Shown: positions 25,271-34,379 of the stretch, piece by piece
Position numbering within the stretch: the stretch's first letter is position 1
Layout: every line of letters starts with the position of its first letter
From: Calditrichia bacterium
GTDB taxonomy: Bacteria; Calditrichota; Calditrichia; RBG-13-44-9; J075
Length of the DNA stretch: 64,000 nt
Direction of reading: 5' to 3'
NCBI GenBank assembly: GCA_028284905.1
Contig: JANQQU010000090.1
Location: 1 to 64,000 of the forward strand
Notes under the pieces: model-generated
Told to the model about the DNA's origin: nothing
What the model saw: the letters and a program-made list of their open reading frames with translations, nothing else
Databases searched by the model: none
Program-made: the position numbers and the translations under genes

Positions 25271-26764
25271 ATGTTTTTGCATTCCAAATATCACCAGTTC
25301 AGTTATGAAAAAAACAATGATAACCTGAATAAATTTTGTAAAAGATTCTGTGCAATAATCATCCTCGTTGTTTTGTGCTTAAGCCAACCGCTTATATCAC
25401 AAAATGCGAAAACCTTTGATCCTGTCCTTGCCAATTTGCTGCAAACCAGGCTGGACAACAGTATTCAGGGAAGAAATCTCATCGGCGCTTCTGCAGCTGC
25501 ATTTGTCCCTGGTCAGGGAGTTTGGGTGGGGACAAGCGGCTATTCTGTGCCTGCCCAATCCGATACCATTTTACCATCCATGCTTTTTGGCATCGGGAGT
25601 ATTACAAAAACTTACACTGCTGCAATCCTGCTGGATCTTATCGAGGATGGCGTACTTTCCTTGGAGGACTCACTACATCAGTGGATACCGAATTTTGAAT
25701 ATGTAGACAGTACTATTACTATCCGGCAAATCCTGAAACATACGAGTGGTATATATAATTATACGAATAATCCAGGGTTCTTTGGGGCAGTGATTAGCGA
25801 TCCGAACTATCGATGGTCGCCGGAGGAAATTTTGACATCATATTTGTTCGCCCCGAATTTCCCGCCAGGTGCTGCCTGGGACTACTCGAATACTGGTTTT
25901 ACGATTGCTGGTATGATTATCAAAGCGGCAACCGGAATGGAGGTCTCTTCTTATCTGCATTCAAATATTTTAGGCCCACAAAATATTTCGAATACTTTTA
26001 TCGAAGCGGAAGATACGTTAATCGGGGAAGTTGTTCATCATTGGTTCGATATTGATGGCGATGGTGATTTAGATGATATTCATTCCTGGCCGCGAGAAGG
26101 GCTATATAGTGCTGCCTGGACTGGCGGTGCTATCATGGCAACAGCCGAAGATGTGGCACTATGGGGACACTTACTTTATTCAGCGTCATTTCTTAGTCAA
26201 ACCGCCCTCAACGAGATGACAAATTTTTATCCACTTAACTTTCATCCTTTCACCGGTTATGGGCTTGGAACGATGAGAACTTCATACGCTGGAAAAACAT
26301 TATGGGGGCATAATGGTGGCATTTTTGGGTTTAGTTCATCACTCTTTTATTTCTCGGAAGACAGTGCCAGTTTTGTTACGATTCTCAACCAAAATGGTGA
26401 TGCAGATGCGGTTAATGCCGAATTATTTGAAACCTATTTAAATTACACACCAACCGGAATTAAGGTGTCTGAAAACCCAGCCATTAAAGACTTCCATTTA
26501 TTCCAAAATTACCCAAATCCTTTTAACCCGCAAACCACGATCAAATATCGCTTAAATGTATCAGCGAAGGTAAAATTAACGATTTACAATACGATGGGTG
26601 AAGTGATAAAAACCCTGGTTGATGAGCAGGAAAGCCCGGGAGTGAAAGAAATACGCTGGGATGGTGTAAATAACGATGGGAAAAAAGTCGCCTCAGGTAT
26701 GTATCTATACGCATTGAAAGTAAATAGCCGCTCTGAATTTGGAAAGATGGTTTTGTTAAAATAA
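25271..26764 (+). CDS. Secreted beta-lactamase-family serine hydrolase with sorting tail
   Basis: A 497-residue exported hydrolase of the serine beta-lactamase/D-alanyl-D-alanine carboxypeptidase/esterase (class C-like) fold. The start at 25271 follows AAAGGGGG; an upstream ATG at 25205 lacks this. After the signal (ends near 44) the active-site motifs are Ser110-Ile-Thr-Lys113, Tyr205-Ser-Asn207 and a HNGG motif (GHNGGIFGF). Near residue 285 is an insertion DIDGDGDLDDIH that looks like a calcium-binding loop. The last about 85 residues form a sorting/FlgD-like domain (YPNPFNPQTT, IYNTMGEVIKTL, SGMYLYAL), so it is probably surface attached. Most such proteins are esterases or peptidases and not antibiotic-resistance enzymes; the substrate is unknown. 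Confidence 0.88.
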   Translation: MFLHSKYHQFSYEKNNDNLNKFCKRFCAIIILVVLCLSQPLISQNAKTFDPVLANLLQTRLDNSIQGRNLIGASAAAFVPGQGVWVGTSGYSVPAQSDTILPSMLFGIGSITKTYTAAILLDLIEDGVLSLEDSLHQWIPNFEYVDSTITIRQILKHTSGIYNYTNNPGFFGAVISDPNYRWSPEEILTSYLFAPNFPPGAAWDYSNTGFTIAGMIIKAATGMEVSSYLHSNILGPQNISNTFIEAEDTLIGEVVHHWFDIDGDGDLDDIHSWPREGLYSAAWTGGAIMATAEDVALWGHLLYSASFLSQTALNEMTNFYPLNFHPFTGYGLGTMRTSYAGKTLWGHNGGIFGFSSSLFYFSEDSASFVTILNQNGDADAVNAELFETYLNYTPTGIKVSENPAIKDFHLFQNYPNPFNPQTTIKYRLNVSAKVKLTIYNTMGEVIKTLVDEQESPGVKEIRWDGVNNDGKKVASGMYLYALKVNSRSEFGKMVLLK

Positions 26765-26777
26765 AGAAAATCTTCTT

Positions 26778-26819
26778 CCTGTTTTTTGTCTTTATCCTCT
26801 GATACATCATCCGTTAGGA
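26778..26819 (+). repeat. attC-like repeat, right-half copy H
   Basis: Only the right portion remains: TTTTTTGTCTTTATCCTCTGAT, then ATCATCCGTTAGGA (GTTAGGA at 26813-26819). The terminal heptamer overlaps an AGGAGG ribosome-binding site used by the following gene. It starts 13 bp after the serine hydrolase stop. Confidence 0.5.
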
Positions 26820-26832
26820 GGTATCGCATATC

Positions 26833-27306
26833 ATGCTTATGTTTCTGAAAAACCTGCTTTTCACGATCGTTGTTCCCGGTACCGTCGCGGTGTATCTGCC
26901 CGTTTTCGCCTTCTCCCATGATCCTGTGCAACCCTCCTTAAATACCCTGGCAGGCAGTTTACTGCTGGCCATCGGCGGTGCAATCTATCTGTGGTGCTTA
27001 TGGGATTTTGCATCTGCCGGACGTGGCACGCCGGCCCCGATAGACCCACCCAAACATCTCGTCGTTCGTGGCCTCTATCGCTTTTCCCGTAATCCGATGT
27101 ACCTGGGGGTTGTCGGCATCATATTCGGATGGGCGCTATTGTTTGGCAACCTGCGAATCGCAGTTTACGGGCTTTTCATGGCAGCTTTATTTCATCTTTT
27201 CATCGTATTTTACGAAGAACCCTGGTTGCGAGATACTTTTGGTTCGAGTTATAAAGAATACTGTCAGCAAGTCAGTCGTTGGTTGCCCTTTCGTAATGCC
27301 GTATAG
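26833..27306 (+). CDS. Isoprenylcysteine carboxyl methyltransferase-family (ICMT/PEMT-like) membrane protein
   Basis: A 157-residue membrane enzyme with about four transmembrane helices. The conserved S-adenosylmethionine-site block of the family is visible as LVVRGLYRFSRNPMYLGV and the C-terminal EEPWLRDTFGSSYKEYCQQVSRWLP. Such enzymes methylate lipids, isoprenoids or small thiols; no substrate can be inferred here. AGGAGG lies about 11 bases before the first ATG and is formed by the end of repeat copy H. An in-frame ATG two codons later is possible but less well spaced. Confidence 0.87.
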   Translation: MLMFLKNLLFTIVVPGTVAVYLPVFAFSHDPVQPSLNTLAGSLLLAIGGAIYLWCLWDFASAGRGTPAPIDPPKHLVVRGLYRFSRNPMYLGVVGIIFGWALLFGNLRIAVYGLFMAALFHLFIVFYEEPWLRDTFGSSYKEYCQQVSRWLPFRNAV

Positions 27307-27471
27307 AGATAACTGTTTTTATTGGCGCTTTTAGCAGGGCAGCTTATCATTTTTTACATAGCGGAGTAATCAGTTTAACAAGTTTGATTGCGTTGATTCA
27401 TTTACCAACGATTCGTATAATTTTTTTGCCCGAAAGTTGGTTTTACTATCAAATTGCTATAATTTAAAACC

Positions 27472-28371
27472 ATGAAATCTCAGCTGAAATTTTTAGATTT
27501 TGAATCCGACAAACCTTCTGATTGCGGCAATGTGCTGGCGATTGAAAAGTCCAGCAATAAATTAGGCTGGCAAGGCGTTATTTTGGAGAAAGGCACCTCA
27601 CCGCATTTTTATCCCAATAATGTTTATACGCCTTATTTCTATTTTGCGCTCGCTCTGGAAGCAGATCTGGAGTGGCAGGCTAAAATTGATGGCAACATTC
27701 AATCATTAAAAACTATTCCCGGTGATATTTGGATCAATCCACCGAAAACGCCTTTTACCCATCATATTTCCGAACCGTGTTTTTTTATCATCCTGGCCAT
27801 TGAAGAAGCGGTGCTTTTAAATGCTACCAGTCTGACGATCAACAAAAATAAGCTGAAATTTTTGAATAATTACAACATCCGGGATGAAGGACTTAAAAAT
27901 ATTATCGAACTCTTCTTCTTCGAAGTGAAATCTGAAGGCAAGGGGGGGCAGAAATATTTACAAAGCTTATTGTCGCTTATCGCAGACTACTACGTAAACA
28001 ACTTTTCCAACGCTGCGGAATTACAAAATGATTCCCTGAATACATCAAAGATCAGCAAAGCGGCATTTGAGAAGATTGATCGATTTATCAATGACAATCT
28101 TGATCAACAAATCACCATCGAACAATTGGCGCAGCTGCTGAATTACAGTAAATATTACTTTCTCCGGGAGTTTAAAAAATTTACCGGATTTACCCCTTAC
28201 CAATTCATTCTTGATAAGAAAATGGGCAAAGCGAAAGAGCTGCTCGCCAATCCAACCAATACCATCGCCAGGGTTACTTATGATCTTGGTTTCAGCGATC
28301 AAAGTTACTTTACTAATGTTTTCAAAAGTCATTTTGGGATGACGCCGGGACAGTTTCAAAAGCAAGCCTAG
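27472..28371 (+). CDS. AraC family transcriptional regulator
   Basis: A 299-residue regulator. The N-terminal half (to about 190) is a cupin-like ligand-binding domain with no recognisable ligand motif. The C-terminal about 100 residues hold two helix-turn-helix units: the first IEQLAQLLNYSKYYFLREFKKFTG, the second ARVTYDLGFSDQSYFTNVFKSHFGMTPGQF, the classic AraC signature. It stands immediately upstream of, and in the same direction as, a three-gene set (two SnoaL-like proteins and an alpha/beta hydrolase), which it probably controls. No strong ribosome-binding site is visible before the ATG. Confidence 0.92.
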   Translation: MKSQLKFLDFESDKPSDCGNVLAIEKSSNKLGWQGVILEKGTSPHFYPNNVYTPYFYFALALEADLEWQAKIDGNIQSLKTIPGDIWINPPKTPFTHHISEPCFFIILAIEEAVLLNATSLTINKNKLKFLNNYNIRDEGLKNIIELFFFEVKSEGKGGQKYLQSLLSLIADYYVNNFSNAAELQNDSLNTSKISKAAFEKIDRFINDNLDQQITIEQLAQLLNYSKYYFLREFKKFTGFTPYQFILDKKMGKAKELLANPTNTIARVTYDLGFSDQSYFTNVFKSHFGMTPGQFQKQA

Positions 28372-28498
28372 GTAACCCTCCCGCTTTTAGTAATCTCCGC
28401 AATATTCCACAAATCATTCAGCAAGATCACACAATATTAACGATTGTCGCCGCTTTATATTGAGCCAGAAGTTAGAATAAAAAACTAAGGACTCAGAC

Positions 28499-29020
28499 AT
28501 GAAGAAGCGAAGTATCGTATTATTTGTCATCTTTTTAACGTTCGGCCAAATAGGGGCACAAACAATGAACAATGATATTCAGGCGCAGGTTAGCAGGCTA
28601 TTTGTTTACACGGATCAACACGAATGGGAAAAGCTGGAAAATACCTTTGCGGAAAAGGTGTTGCTGGATTATTCCTCTTTTACCGGAGCAGCAGCTGTCG
28701 AATTGACAGCAGCGCAAATCGTGCAAGCCTGGCGCGCCTTTTTACCCGGTTTTCAGGCAACCCATCATCAGATCGGGAATTACCTGGTTGAGAACGATGG
28801 AAATACCGCGAAGGTATTTTGCTATGGAACGGCAACCCACTATCTGCCCAATGAATCTGGCAAAGACGTTTGGGTGGTTGTTGGCAGCTATGATTTTGAA
28901 CTGGTAAAAACAGAAAGCGGCTGGCGAGTAGCTGCCATGAAATTCAACTTCAAATATCAGGATGGCAATACCGAGCTGCCACAATTGATCCAAAATGCCA
29001 AGCAAGAGGAGAAGAAATGA
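28499..29020 (+). CDS. Exported SnoaL/NTF2-like domain protein
   Basis: A 173-residue protein with a signal peptide ending near residue 21 (FGQIGAQ). The mature part fits the SnoaL_4-type NTF2-like fold: QVSRLFVYTDQHEWEKLENTFAEKVLLDYSSF at the start, then AWRAFLPGFQATHHQIGNYL with the conserved HH, and beta strands ending WRVAAMKFNFKYQDGN. Members range from cyclases and isomerases to ligand-binding proteins; catalytic role unknown. It follows the AraC regulator by about 130 bp, and its stop overlaps the start of the next gene (ATGA), indicating translational coupling. Confidence 0.83.
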   Translation: MKKRSIVLFVIFLTFGQIGAQTMNNDIQAQVSRLFVYTDQHEWEKLENTFAEKVLLDYSSFTGAAAVELTAAQIVQAWRAFLPGFQATHHQIGNYLVENDGNTAKVFCYGTATHYLPNESGKDVWVVVGSYDFELVKTESGWRVAAMKFNFKYQDGNTELPQLIQNAKQEEKK

Positions 29021-29526
29021 AGATTTTCTATGTAATCATTCCGTTATTCCTGATGCTGTTTGCTTGCACTTCGCCGGAATTAACGGCTTTGAAGGAAAGC
29101 AATATGACCCGGGATAAAAATATTGAAACAGTGCGAAATTTTTTCCGGCTGTTGGAGGAGGAAAAAATTGCAGAATTTGCTGAACTGTATGCAGAGAATG
29201 GGAAACAGATCAATCCCTATCACTCCGATTTATTTCCGGCGGAAATCGTCAGCAAAAAGAACATTTATGAGTTCTGGAAGAATGTGCCCGCCAATTTTGA
29301 CGGCATGCAATTCCCCATCGATGAAATTTTGCCTTTTGAAGATCCGAACAAGGTGGCGGTAAAATTCAGCGGTAAAATTCAGCTAAAGAATAACGCCGGC
29401 ACCTATGAAAATGACTATCTGTGCATTTTCCATTTTGACGAGCAGGGTAAAATTTTGGAATACTACGAATATTTTAATCCGATTACTGCTGCCAGAGGGT
29501 TCGGGTTATTGGACAAAATAAAGTGA
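29017..29526 (+). CDS. SnoaL/NTF2-like lipoprotein
   Basis: A 169-residue lipoprotein: signal and lipobox LFAC with Cys17. The mature part resembles phenazine PhzA/B-like SnoaL proteins: NIETVRNFFRLLEEEKIAEFAELYAENGKQINPY, FWKNVPANFDGMQFPID, and the C-terminal IFHFDEQGKILEYYEYFNP, all typical of ketosteroid isomerase-like folds. It overlaps the previous gene by four bases and is followed after 10 bp by an alpha/beta hydrolase. The two NTF2-like proteins may work as a pair in the periplasm; that is inference. Confidence 0.83.
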   Translation: MKIFYVIIPLFLMLFACTSPELTALKESNMTRDKNIETVRNFFRLLEEEKIAEFAELYAENGKQINPYHSDLFPAEIVSKKNIYEFWKNVPANFDGMQFPIDEILPFEDPNKVAVKFSGKIQLKNNAGTYENDYLCIFHFDEQGKILEYYEYFNPITAARGFGLLDKIK

Positions 29527-29536
29527 GGTAGATAAA

Positions 29537-30514
29537 ATGAAAACGAAGTTGATTGTATTAGCAATAATTTTGACAGGAATGATAAACTTAAGCGCTGAGG
29601 CGAATATGAAGAAAGTATCATTTAAGAGCGAAGGCCTAACGCTGGCGGGTCATCTCTATTACCCGGAAAATTATCAGACCGACAAGAAATATCCGGCGTT
29701 GGTAATTTCCGGAAGTTGGACAACTGTAAAAGAACAAATGGCCGGTCTATATGCGAAGGCACTGGCCGAACAGGGCTTTATCACTTTAGCATTTGACTTT
29801 CGCAACTTTGGTGAAAGTGAAGGTGAACCGAGGTTCTTTGAGAATCCGGCAATGAAAACCGTTGATATAGAAAACGCCGTCAGCTTCCTGGAAAGTCTGC
29901 CGGAAGTATCCAAAGATAAAATCGGCGCCTTTGGGGTTTGCGCCGGTGCGATGTATACGCTAATGGCCGCTTCCCGCGATAAACGGATTAAAGCGGTAGT
30001 TACTGCTGCATCCTGGTTGCATGATGCCGAAGCTGTAAAAATGTTTTATGGTGGCGAGGAAGGTGTAAATGCAAAAATTGAAGCCGCGCAGGTTTCCGGG
30101 AAAAAATATGCCGAAACCGGCGTCGTGGATTATATCCCGACAATTTCCACAACCGATGCATCTGCCGCAATGTATGGCCCCTACGATTATTATTTAAATC
30201 AGGAACGTGGTGCCATTCCGGAGTGGAGTGCCGATAAATTTGCCGTCATGAGTTGGGAAGCCTGGTTGACAACTGACCCCATGCCAAGCGCAAAAAAACT
30301 GATCGTGCCAACCTTGATGATTCATTCCGATGGCGCAGTGCTGCCCCAATACACTAAAAAATATTTTGATAATATAGCCAGCAACGACAAAAAACTGCAC
30401 TGGATGAAAACCGATTTGGAAACGCCCTTTCACCAGTTCAATTATTACGACCAGACGGCCGAAGTCACTGAATCAACCAAAGAAGCCAGCGAGTGGTTCG
30501 CAGAAAAATTGTAG
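29537..30514 (+). CDS. Exported alpha/beta hydrolase, YcjY/dienelactone hydrolase-like, Cys nucleophile
   Basis: A 325-residue hydrolase. A signal-like N-terminus precedes the start of the domain at about residue 24. The nucleophile elbow reads GVCAGAM with Cys135, as in dienelactone hydrolases, not the usual GxSxG. A FHQFNYYD segment near the C-terminus supplies the likely His, and VPTLMIHSDGAVLP the likely Asp region. GAGG sits 11 bases before the ATG. It is the last gene of the AraC-SnoaL-SnoaL-hydrolase set and has a paralogue at 34380-35309 beside a second AraC gene. Substrate unknown. Confidence 0.86.
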   Translation: MKTKLIVLAIILTGMINLSAEANMKKVSFKSEGLTLAGHLYYPENYQTDKKYPALVISGSWTTVKEQMAGLYAKALAEQGFITLAFDFRNFGESEGEPRFFENPAMKTVDIENAVSFLESLPEVSKDKIGAFGVCAGAMYTLMAASRDKRIKAVVTAASWLHDAEAVKMFYGGEEGVNAKIEAAQVSGKKYAETGVVDYIPTISTTDASAAMYGPYDYYLNQERGAIPEWSADKFAVMSWEAWLTTDPMPSAKKLIVPTLMIHSDGAVLPQYTKKYFDNIASNDKKLHWMKTDLETPFHQFNYYDQTAEVTESTKEASEWFAEKL

Positions 30515-30548
30515 CACGCCAACTCGGCCTTCCCCATTTTGTTGCTTG

Positions 30549-30582
30549 AAGAATCGCAATAAGTTTGATTGTTGCGATTCTT
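30549..30582 (+). terminator. Hairpin after the alpha/beta hydrolase gene
   Basis: An 11-bp perfect stem AAGAATCGCAA (30549-30559) / TTGCGATTCTT (30572-30582) with a 12-base loop, 35 bp after the stop. There is no strong T-run, so efficiency is uncertain. Confidence 0.6.
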
Positions 30583-30735
30583 TACAAGGTGCAGGGGACG
30601 GTTAAAATCAAAAGGCATTTTGTTGAAATAAGGTGCAACTTTCCTTGGGATGTTTTGTCATTTTGAGTAATAAGAAATTGTTGTAGAGTGCACGACACAG
30701 CAGAAGATAACAACATCCAAATTAAAGTATCGCAA

Positions 30736-32388
30736 ATGCCCCTTATTTATAAAAAGACATTAATATTAATAATTACCTTTTTTTTACTCCTCGCCTGTTC
30801 GGAAACACCGCGAAATCTTGAAAGTATAGTAGACTTATATGCCGAGCAAGGAAATCACGAAGCGATCGGGAGTCCATTTAACGGCGTACTACTAGTCGCA
30901 AAAAACGACAAGATTGTTCTTAAAAAAGCATATGGGTTCTATAACCATGCTGGCAATAATCCACTACAAGTCGATTCCCGCTTTCTGATTGGCTCGATTA
31001 CCAAACAGTTTACAGCAATGCTGATAATGCAACAGGTTGAAAAAGGAAATATTGCCCTTGAAAAAAATGTATCCGATTATCTGCCATACTTCCCCTCAGA
31101 AAAAGGAAAAGAACTAACTATTCATCGCCTGCTTTCCCATTCTGCGGGATTACCGCATTATGAGGGACTACTGAAGCTCGGCATTAAACAGGATGCGTTT
31201 TTGCAAGATAGTCTTACCCCGGATGAGTATGCCCAACTTATTGCCAAAGTTGATTTAATAAGCAAGCCGGGGACCGAATTCTATTATAGCAGCCTCGGCT
31301 ATATTCTCCTTGGCGCAATATTGGAAAAGGTGAGCGGTAAATCCTATTCGAGACTAATTGAAGAAAATATTGCCAGGCCGCTTGGGCTGGAAAACACCGG
31401 ATATGCTGACAATAACTTCATCGAAGCGAATGTTGCCGGAGGCTACAAGTTTCGCGAGCATGATTTCTTCACCGGGATGTTCTCATCCAGCCAGGGGGAA
31501 TATCTGGCGGATAATTTTCGGCATCAATCGACAGCGTATTCAACTGGCGGCATGTACTCCACAGTTGAGGATTTGTGGATTTGGAGCCAGGCAGTTATGA
31601 ATCATAAAATTCTCTCGAAAGAATTAACCGAGAAAATGTTGACCCCATATATCGGCGGCTACTGTTACGGCTGGTTTCGCAATCATGAAACGATTATCAG
31701 GCGAAACCCCGGCACGCGGACTTATACGCATGGCGGGGCGCTGGAAGGTTTTCGCAGCAATATCGCACTTTACGATGACGGCACAACTATTATCTTCCTG
31801 GCGAACGTGACGCCGGTAAACGTTATCAGACTGACACAAAACCTTCACTTAGCCGCAAATAACATCAATATTGACGAATTTCGCAGAGATCTGCTCCGCC
31901 CGGAAATAGAAGATGATTTGGAGACGTTTCTGACTGATGGTGGCATGCCGGCATTGCGCGAATACTATGCGGAGATTTCCCGGCGCGCCGGCTACGAAGT
32001 GCTGCCCGCCCAACTTGCCTATGTTGAACTTATGACATTGTATGCAAAAGCAGGAGATAAGCCGCAAGCAGTTAAGATTGTGGATGAGCTTTTGCGTAAC
32101 TATTCCCGACCGGATCAAAATATTATGAGACGCATCGGCTACCTTTTTCTCAAACAGAAATTTTATGAAGAGGCGATTGCCTATTTTAAACTAAACGTCG
32201 AAAACTTTCCCTACTCGGCCAATGTTTATGACAGTCTCGGCGAGGCCTTTCGGGAGAAAGGGGAGTATCGACGCGCATTAACAAATTTTGAAAAGGCGGT
32301 TGAACTTGCTGAGGAATCATCACATCCATGGTTAAATGCCTTCAAAGAAAATTTGGCAAGCGTGAAAAGCAAATTGGGAACGGATTAG
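30736..32388 (+). CDS. Beta-lactamase-family serine hydrolase lipoprotein with C-terminal TPR repeats
   Basis: A 550-residue lipoprotein (lipobox LLAC, Cys21). The hydrolase domain has Ser87-Ile-Thr-Lys90, YSS (in FYYSSLGY) in place of the more common YxN, and a HGG (THGGALEGF) motif. After about residue 360 there are helical tetratricopeptide-like repeats, visible as QNIMRRIGYLFLKQKFYEEAIAYFKLNVENFP and DSLGEAFREKGEYRRALTNFEKA. The combination is known among esterase-like members in FCB bacteria. The frame is open from a GTG at 30688; the ATG at 30736 gives the clean lipoprotein signal and is preferred. The ribosome-binding site is weak. Confidence 0.88.
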   Translation: MPLIYKKTLILIITFFLLLACSETPRNLESIVDLYAEQGNHEAIGSPFNGVLLVAKNDKIVLKKAYGFYNHAGNNPLQVDSRFLIGSITKQFTAMLIMQQVEKGNIALEKNVSDYLPYFPSEKGKELTIHRLLSHSAGLPHYEGLLKLGIKQDAFLQDSLTPDEYAQLIAKVDLISKPGTEFYYSSLGYILLGAILEKVSGKSYSRLIEENIARPLGLENTGYADNNFIEANVAGGYKFREHDFFTGMFSSSQGEYLADNFRHQSTAYSTGGMYSTVEDLWIWSQAVMNHKILSKELTEKMLTPYIGGYCYGWFRNHETIIRRNPGTRTYTHGGALEGFRSNIALYDDGTTIIFLANVTPVNVIRLTQNLHLAANNINIDEFRRDLLRPEIEDDLETFLTDGGMPALREYYAEISRRAGYEVLPAQLAYVELMTLYAKAGDKPQAVKIVDELLRNYSRPDQNIMRRIGYLFLKQKFYEEAIAYFKLNVENFPYSANVYDSLGEAFREKGEYRRALTNFEKAVELAEESSHPWLNAFKENLASVKSKLGTD

Positions 32389-32486
32389 GACAGCCTGCTC
32401 GGATCGTGAATATACCATCTCTTCGAATAAAACTTTTTGGTTCTTTAACGTAAATACGTAGCTCTTTCATTAAAAAAGGATATACA

Positions 32487-33971
32487 ATGCGCAGTATTAT
32501 TCTACTTTTCCTCTCTTCTGCTCTTTTCACAATATGTGTTGCTCAGCCGCAAAAAACTAACACGGATACTTCACCAATCGATGGGAAAAATAAAGCGCCG
32601 ATCGCATGGATTAAAAATAATTTAACCGCACTATATTCTTTAGATGGCCACGTCCCTCGAAAAAGTATTGCCCAATTAATGCTGGAAGATGACATTCCGG
32701 GGCTAAGTATCGCTTTTGTCGACAGTAATAAGATCGCCTGGGCAGCATCTTTTGGTTTCAAGAATCTTTCTACATCGGAAGAAGTAAGCGAGCAGACCGT
32801 TTTTACCGGTGCATCACTTAGTAAACCTTTGGCAGCTATTGCAGCATTAAAAGCCGTTGAATCTGGTAAGATAGATCTTGATGAAAATGTGAATAATGTA
32901 TTAGACGGCTGGAAGATTCCCGATAACGAATTTACAGTAGATGAAAAAGTAACTTTGCGCCGCTTGATTGGTCATAGCGCCGGTATTCGTAATGATCTGT
33001 GGTCATCGTATTTACCGGACGAAAAAGTGCCGACGCTTACGCAAATGTTAGCGGGGCAATCCCCCTCGGTGGATCCTGTCACTGCTGTCATATTTACACC
33101 GGGATCAGAAGTGAAATATTCAAACCCCGGGTATTCCATTATTCAAAAAATACTGGCAGATGTTTACCAGGATAGTTTTGATGATATTCTCGAAACATTA
33201 GTATTTCGCCCGAGTGGTATGCAAGAGAGCTCGTTTAAACAACCAATGCCTGCGGAGTTAAAAGAAAGAAGAGCAGTTGGTTATGACGAAAACCTGAAAC
33301 CATATCCATATCGCTTATTCCCCTATAAAGCTGCCGGGGGTGTCTGGACAACGCCAACAGATATGGCCCGGTTTGTTATTACCCTTCTGGAAGATTATGA
33401 GGGTAAAAAGAATATTTTGTCGCCGGCAATGATGGCGGAAGTATTTAGCCGTCAACGGGAGCGGCTTGGCTTTTCGAAAATTTTTAATGATAATAGCGAA
33501 GACCTTATTTTCCGCCACTATGGTAGTAATCAGGGATTCACATCGTATCTGGTCGGTTCATTACTTCGGAAGCAAGCAGTGATTGTTATGATAAACAGCG
33601 ATAATGGTTTTGCGCTTTTGGATTATATCGCCAGAGCGGTTGCCGAATACTATAAGTGGGATTATTTAAAACCGACAATTCATGATCGCTATACCGCTGA
33701 AATACCGACTATCGGAGAGTATCAGGGACGCTTTGATCATTATTCAGAAATACTAACTTTTAACCTGAATGAAGGTTACTTATGGGTCACCTCCGAAAAG
33801 GAGCAAACGCCAAAGAAACTGGTGCCGGTTGGTAATTCGCAGTTTATCTCAATTGACAGTTCCGTTAAGTACGAGTTTTTTCGACCCAGGGGGAATAAAG
33901 ATGGTGATATCAAATGGGTCCGCGTTACCCAGGCAAGTGGGCAAGAGAACTGGTGCGAAAGGGTTTTGTAA
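32487..33971 (+). CDS. Exported beta-lactamase-family serine hydrolase
   Basis: A 494-residue secreted hydrolase of the class C beta-lactamase/esterase fold. The signal peptide ends near residue 20 (ICVAQ). Active-site motifs: Ser110-Leu-Ser-Lys113 and YSN (in VKYSNPGYSI); the third motif is HYGSNQG. A C-terminal domain of about 100 residues with a beta-rich, lipocalin-like feel (FDHYSEILTFNL, FISIDSSVKYEFF) follows the catalytic part. AAGGA precedes the ATG by 8 bases. It lies 98 bp after the TPR-containing paralogue; together they may form a two-gene unit. Substrate unknown. Confidence 0.88.
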   Translation: MRSIILLFLSSALFTICVAQPQKTNTDTSPIDGKNKAPIAWIKNNLTALYSLDGHVPRKSIAQLMLEDDIPGLSIAFVDSNKIAWAASFGFKNLSTSEEVSEQTVFTGASLSKPLAAIAALKAVESGKIDLDENVNNVLDGWKIPDNEFTVDEKVTLRRLIGHSAGIRNDLWSSYLPDEKVPTLTQMLAGQSPSVDPVTAVIFTPGSEVKYSNPGYSIIQKILADVYQDSFDDILETLVFRPSGMQESSFKQPMPAELKERRAVGYDENLKPYPYRLFPYKAAGGVWTTPTDMARFVITLLEDYEGKKNILSPAMMAEVFSRQRERLGFSKIFNDNSEDLIFRHYGSNQGFTSYLVGSLLRKQAVIVMINSDNGFALLDYIARAVAEYYKWDYLKPTIHDRYTAEIPTIGEYQGRFDHYSEILTFNLNEGYLWVTSEKEQTPKKLVPVGNSQFISIDSSVKYEFFRPRGNKDGDIKWVRVTQASGQENWCERVL

Positions 33972-34379
33972 TAGAAAACTTTACGCCGTTGATATTTTTC
34001 GGGAATAGGGATAACACCGTTTTTAAACCGTCAATATTTAGTTTACACCGTTCATTCTTTAAATTTACTTTCCTCTACCTCCCATAAGCATATATCTGCA
34101 TACTCATATATCCCTTCAAACAAATGCTACAAATTTATTTGCTCTATTCATCAGTCTTTTGAATTAGCGTATCGGTTTGTGAACTATAGATAGAGAATAT
34201 ATTTCTTATATACTCATTTTTGCAAAACAGGCATGATAATTACCCTCCAAGTTGACCTCAATTAAACAAAAGAACAAAAATGTATACAGGTTTCGTAAAT
34301 GTGTATAAGAGAATAGGATAGATGTGAATTTATATTTCTGATGTTCTTTTTATCCTAAAATTATTAAAGGAGAATTATC
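33972..34379. other. AT-rich intergenic region, 408 bp
   Basis: No gene, hairpin or repeat of the dispersed family is seen. It must contain the promoter of the alpha/beta hydrolase gene that follows. Confidence 0.5.
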
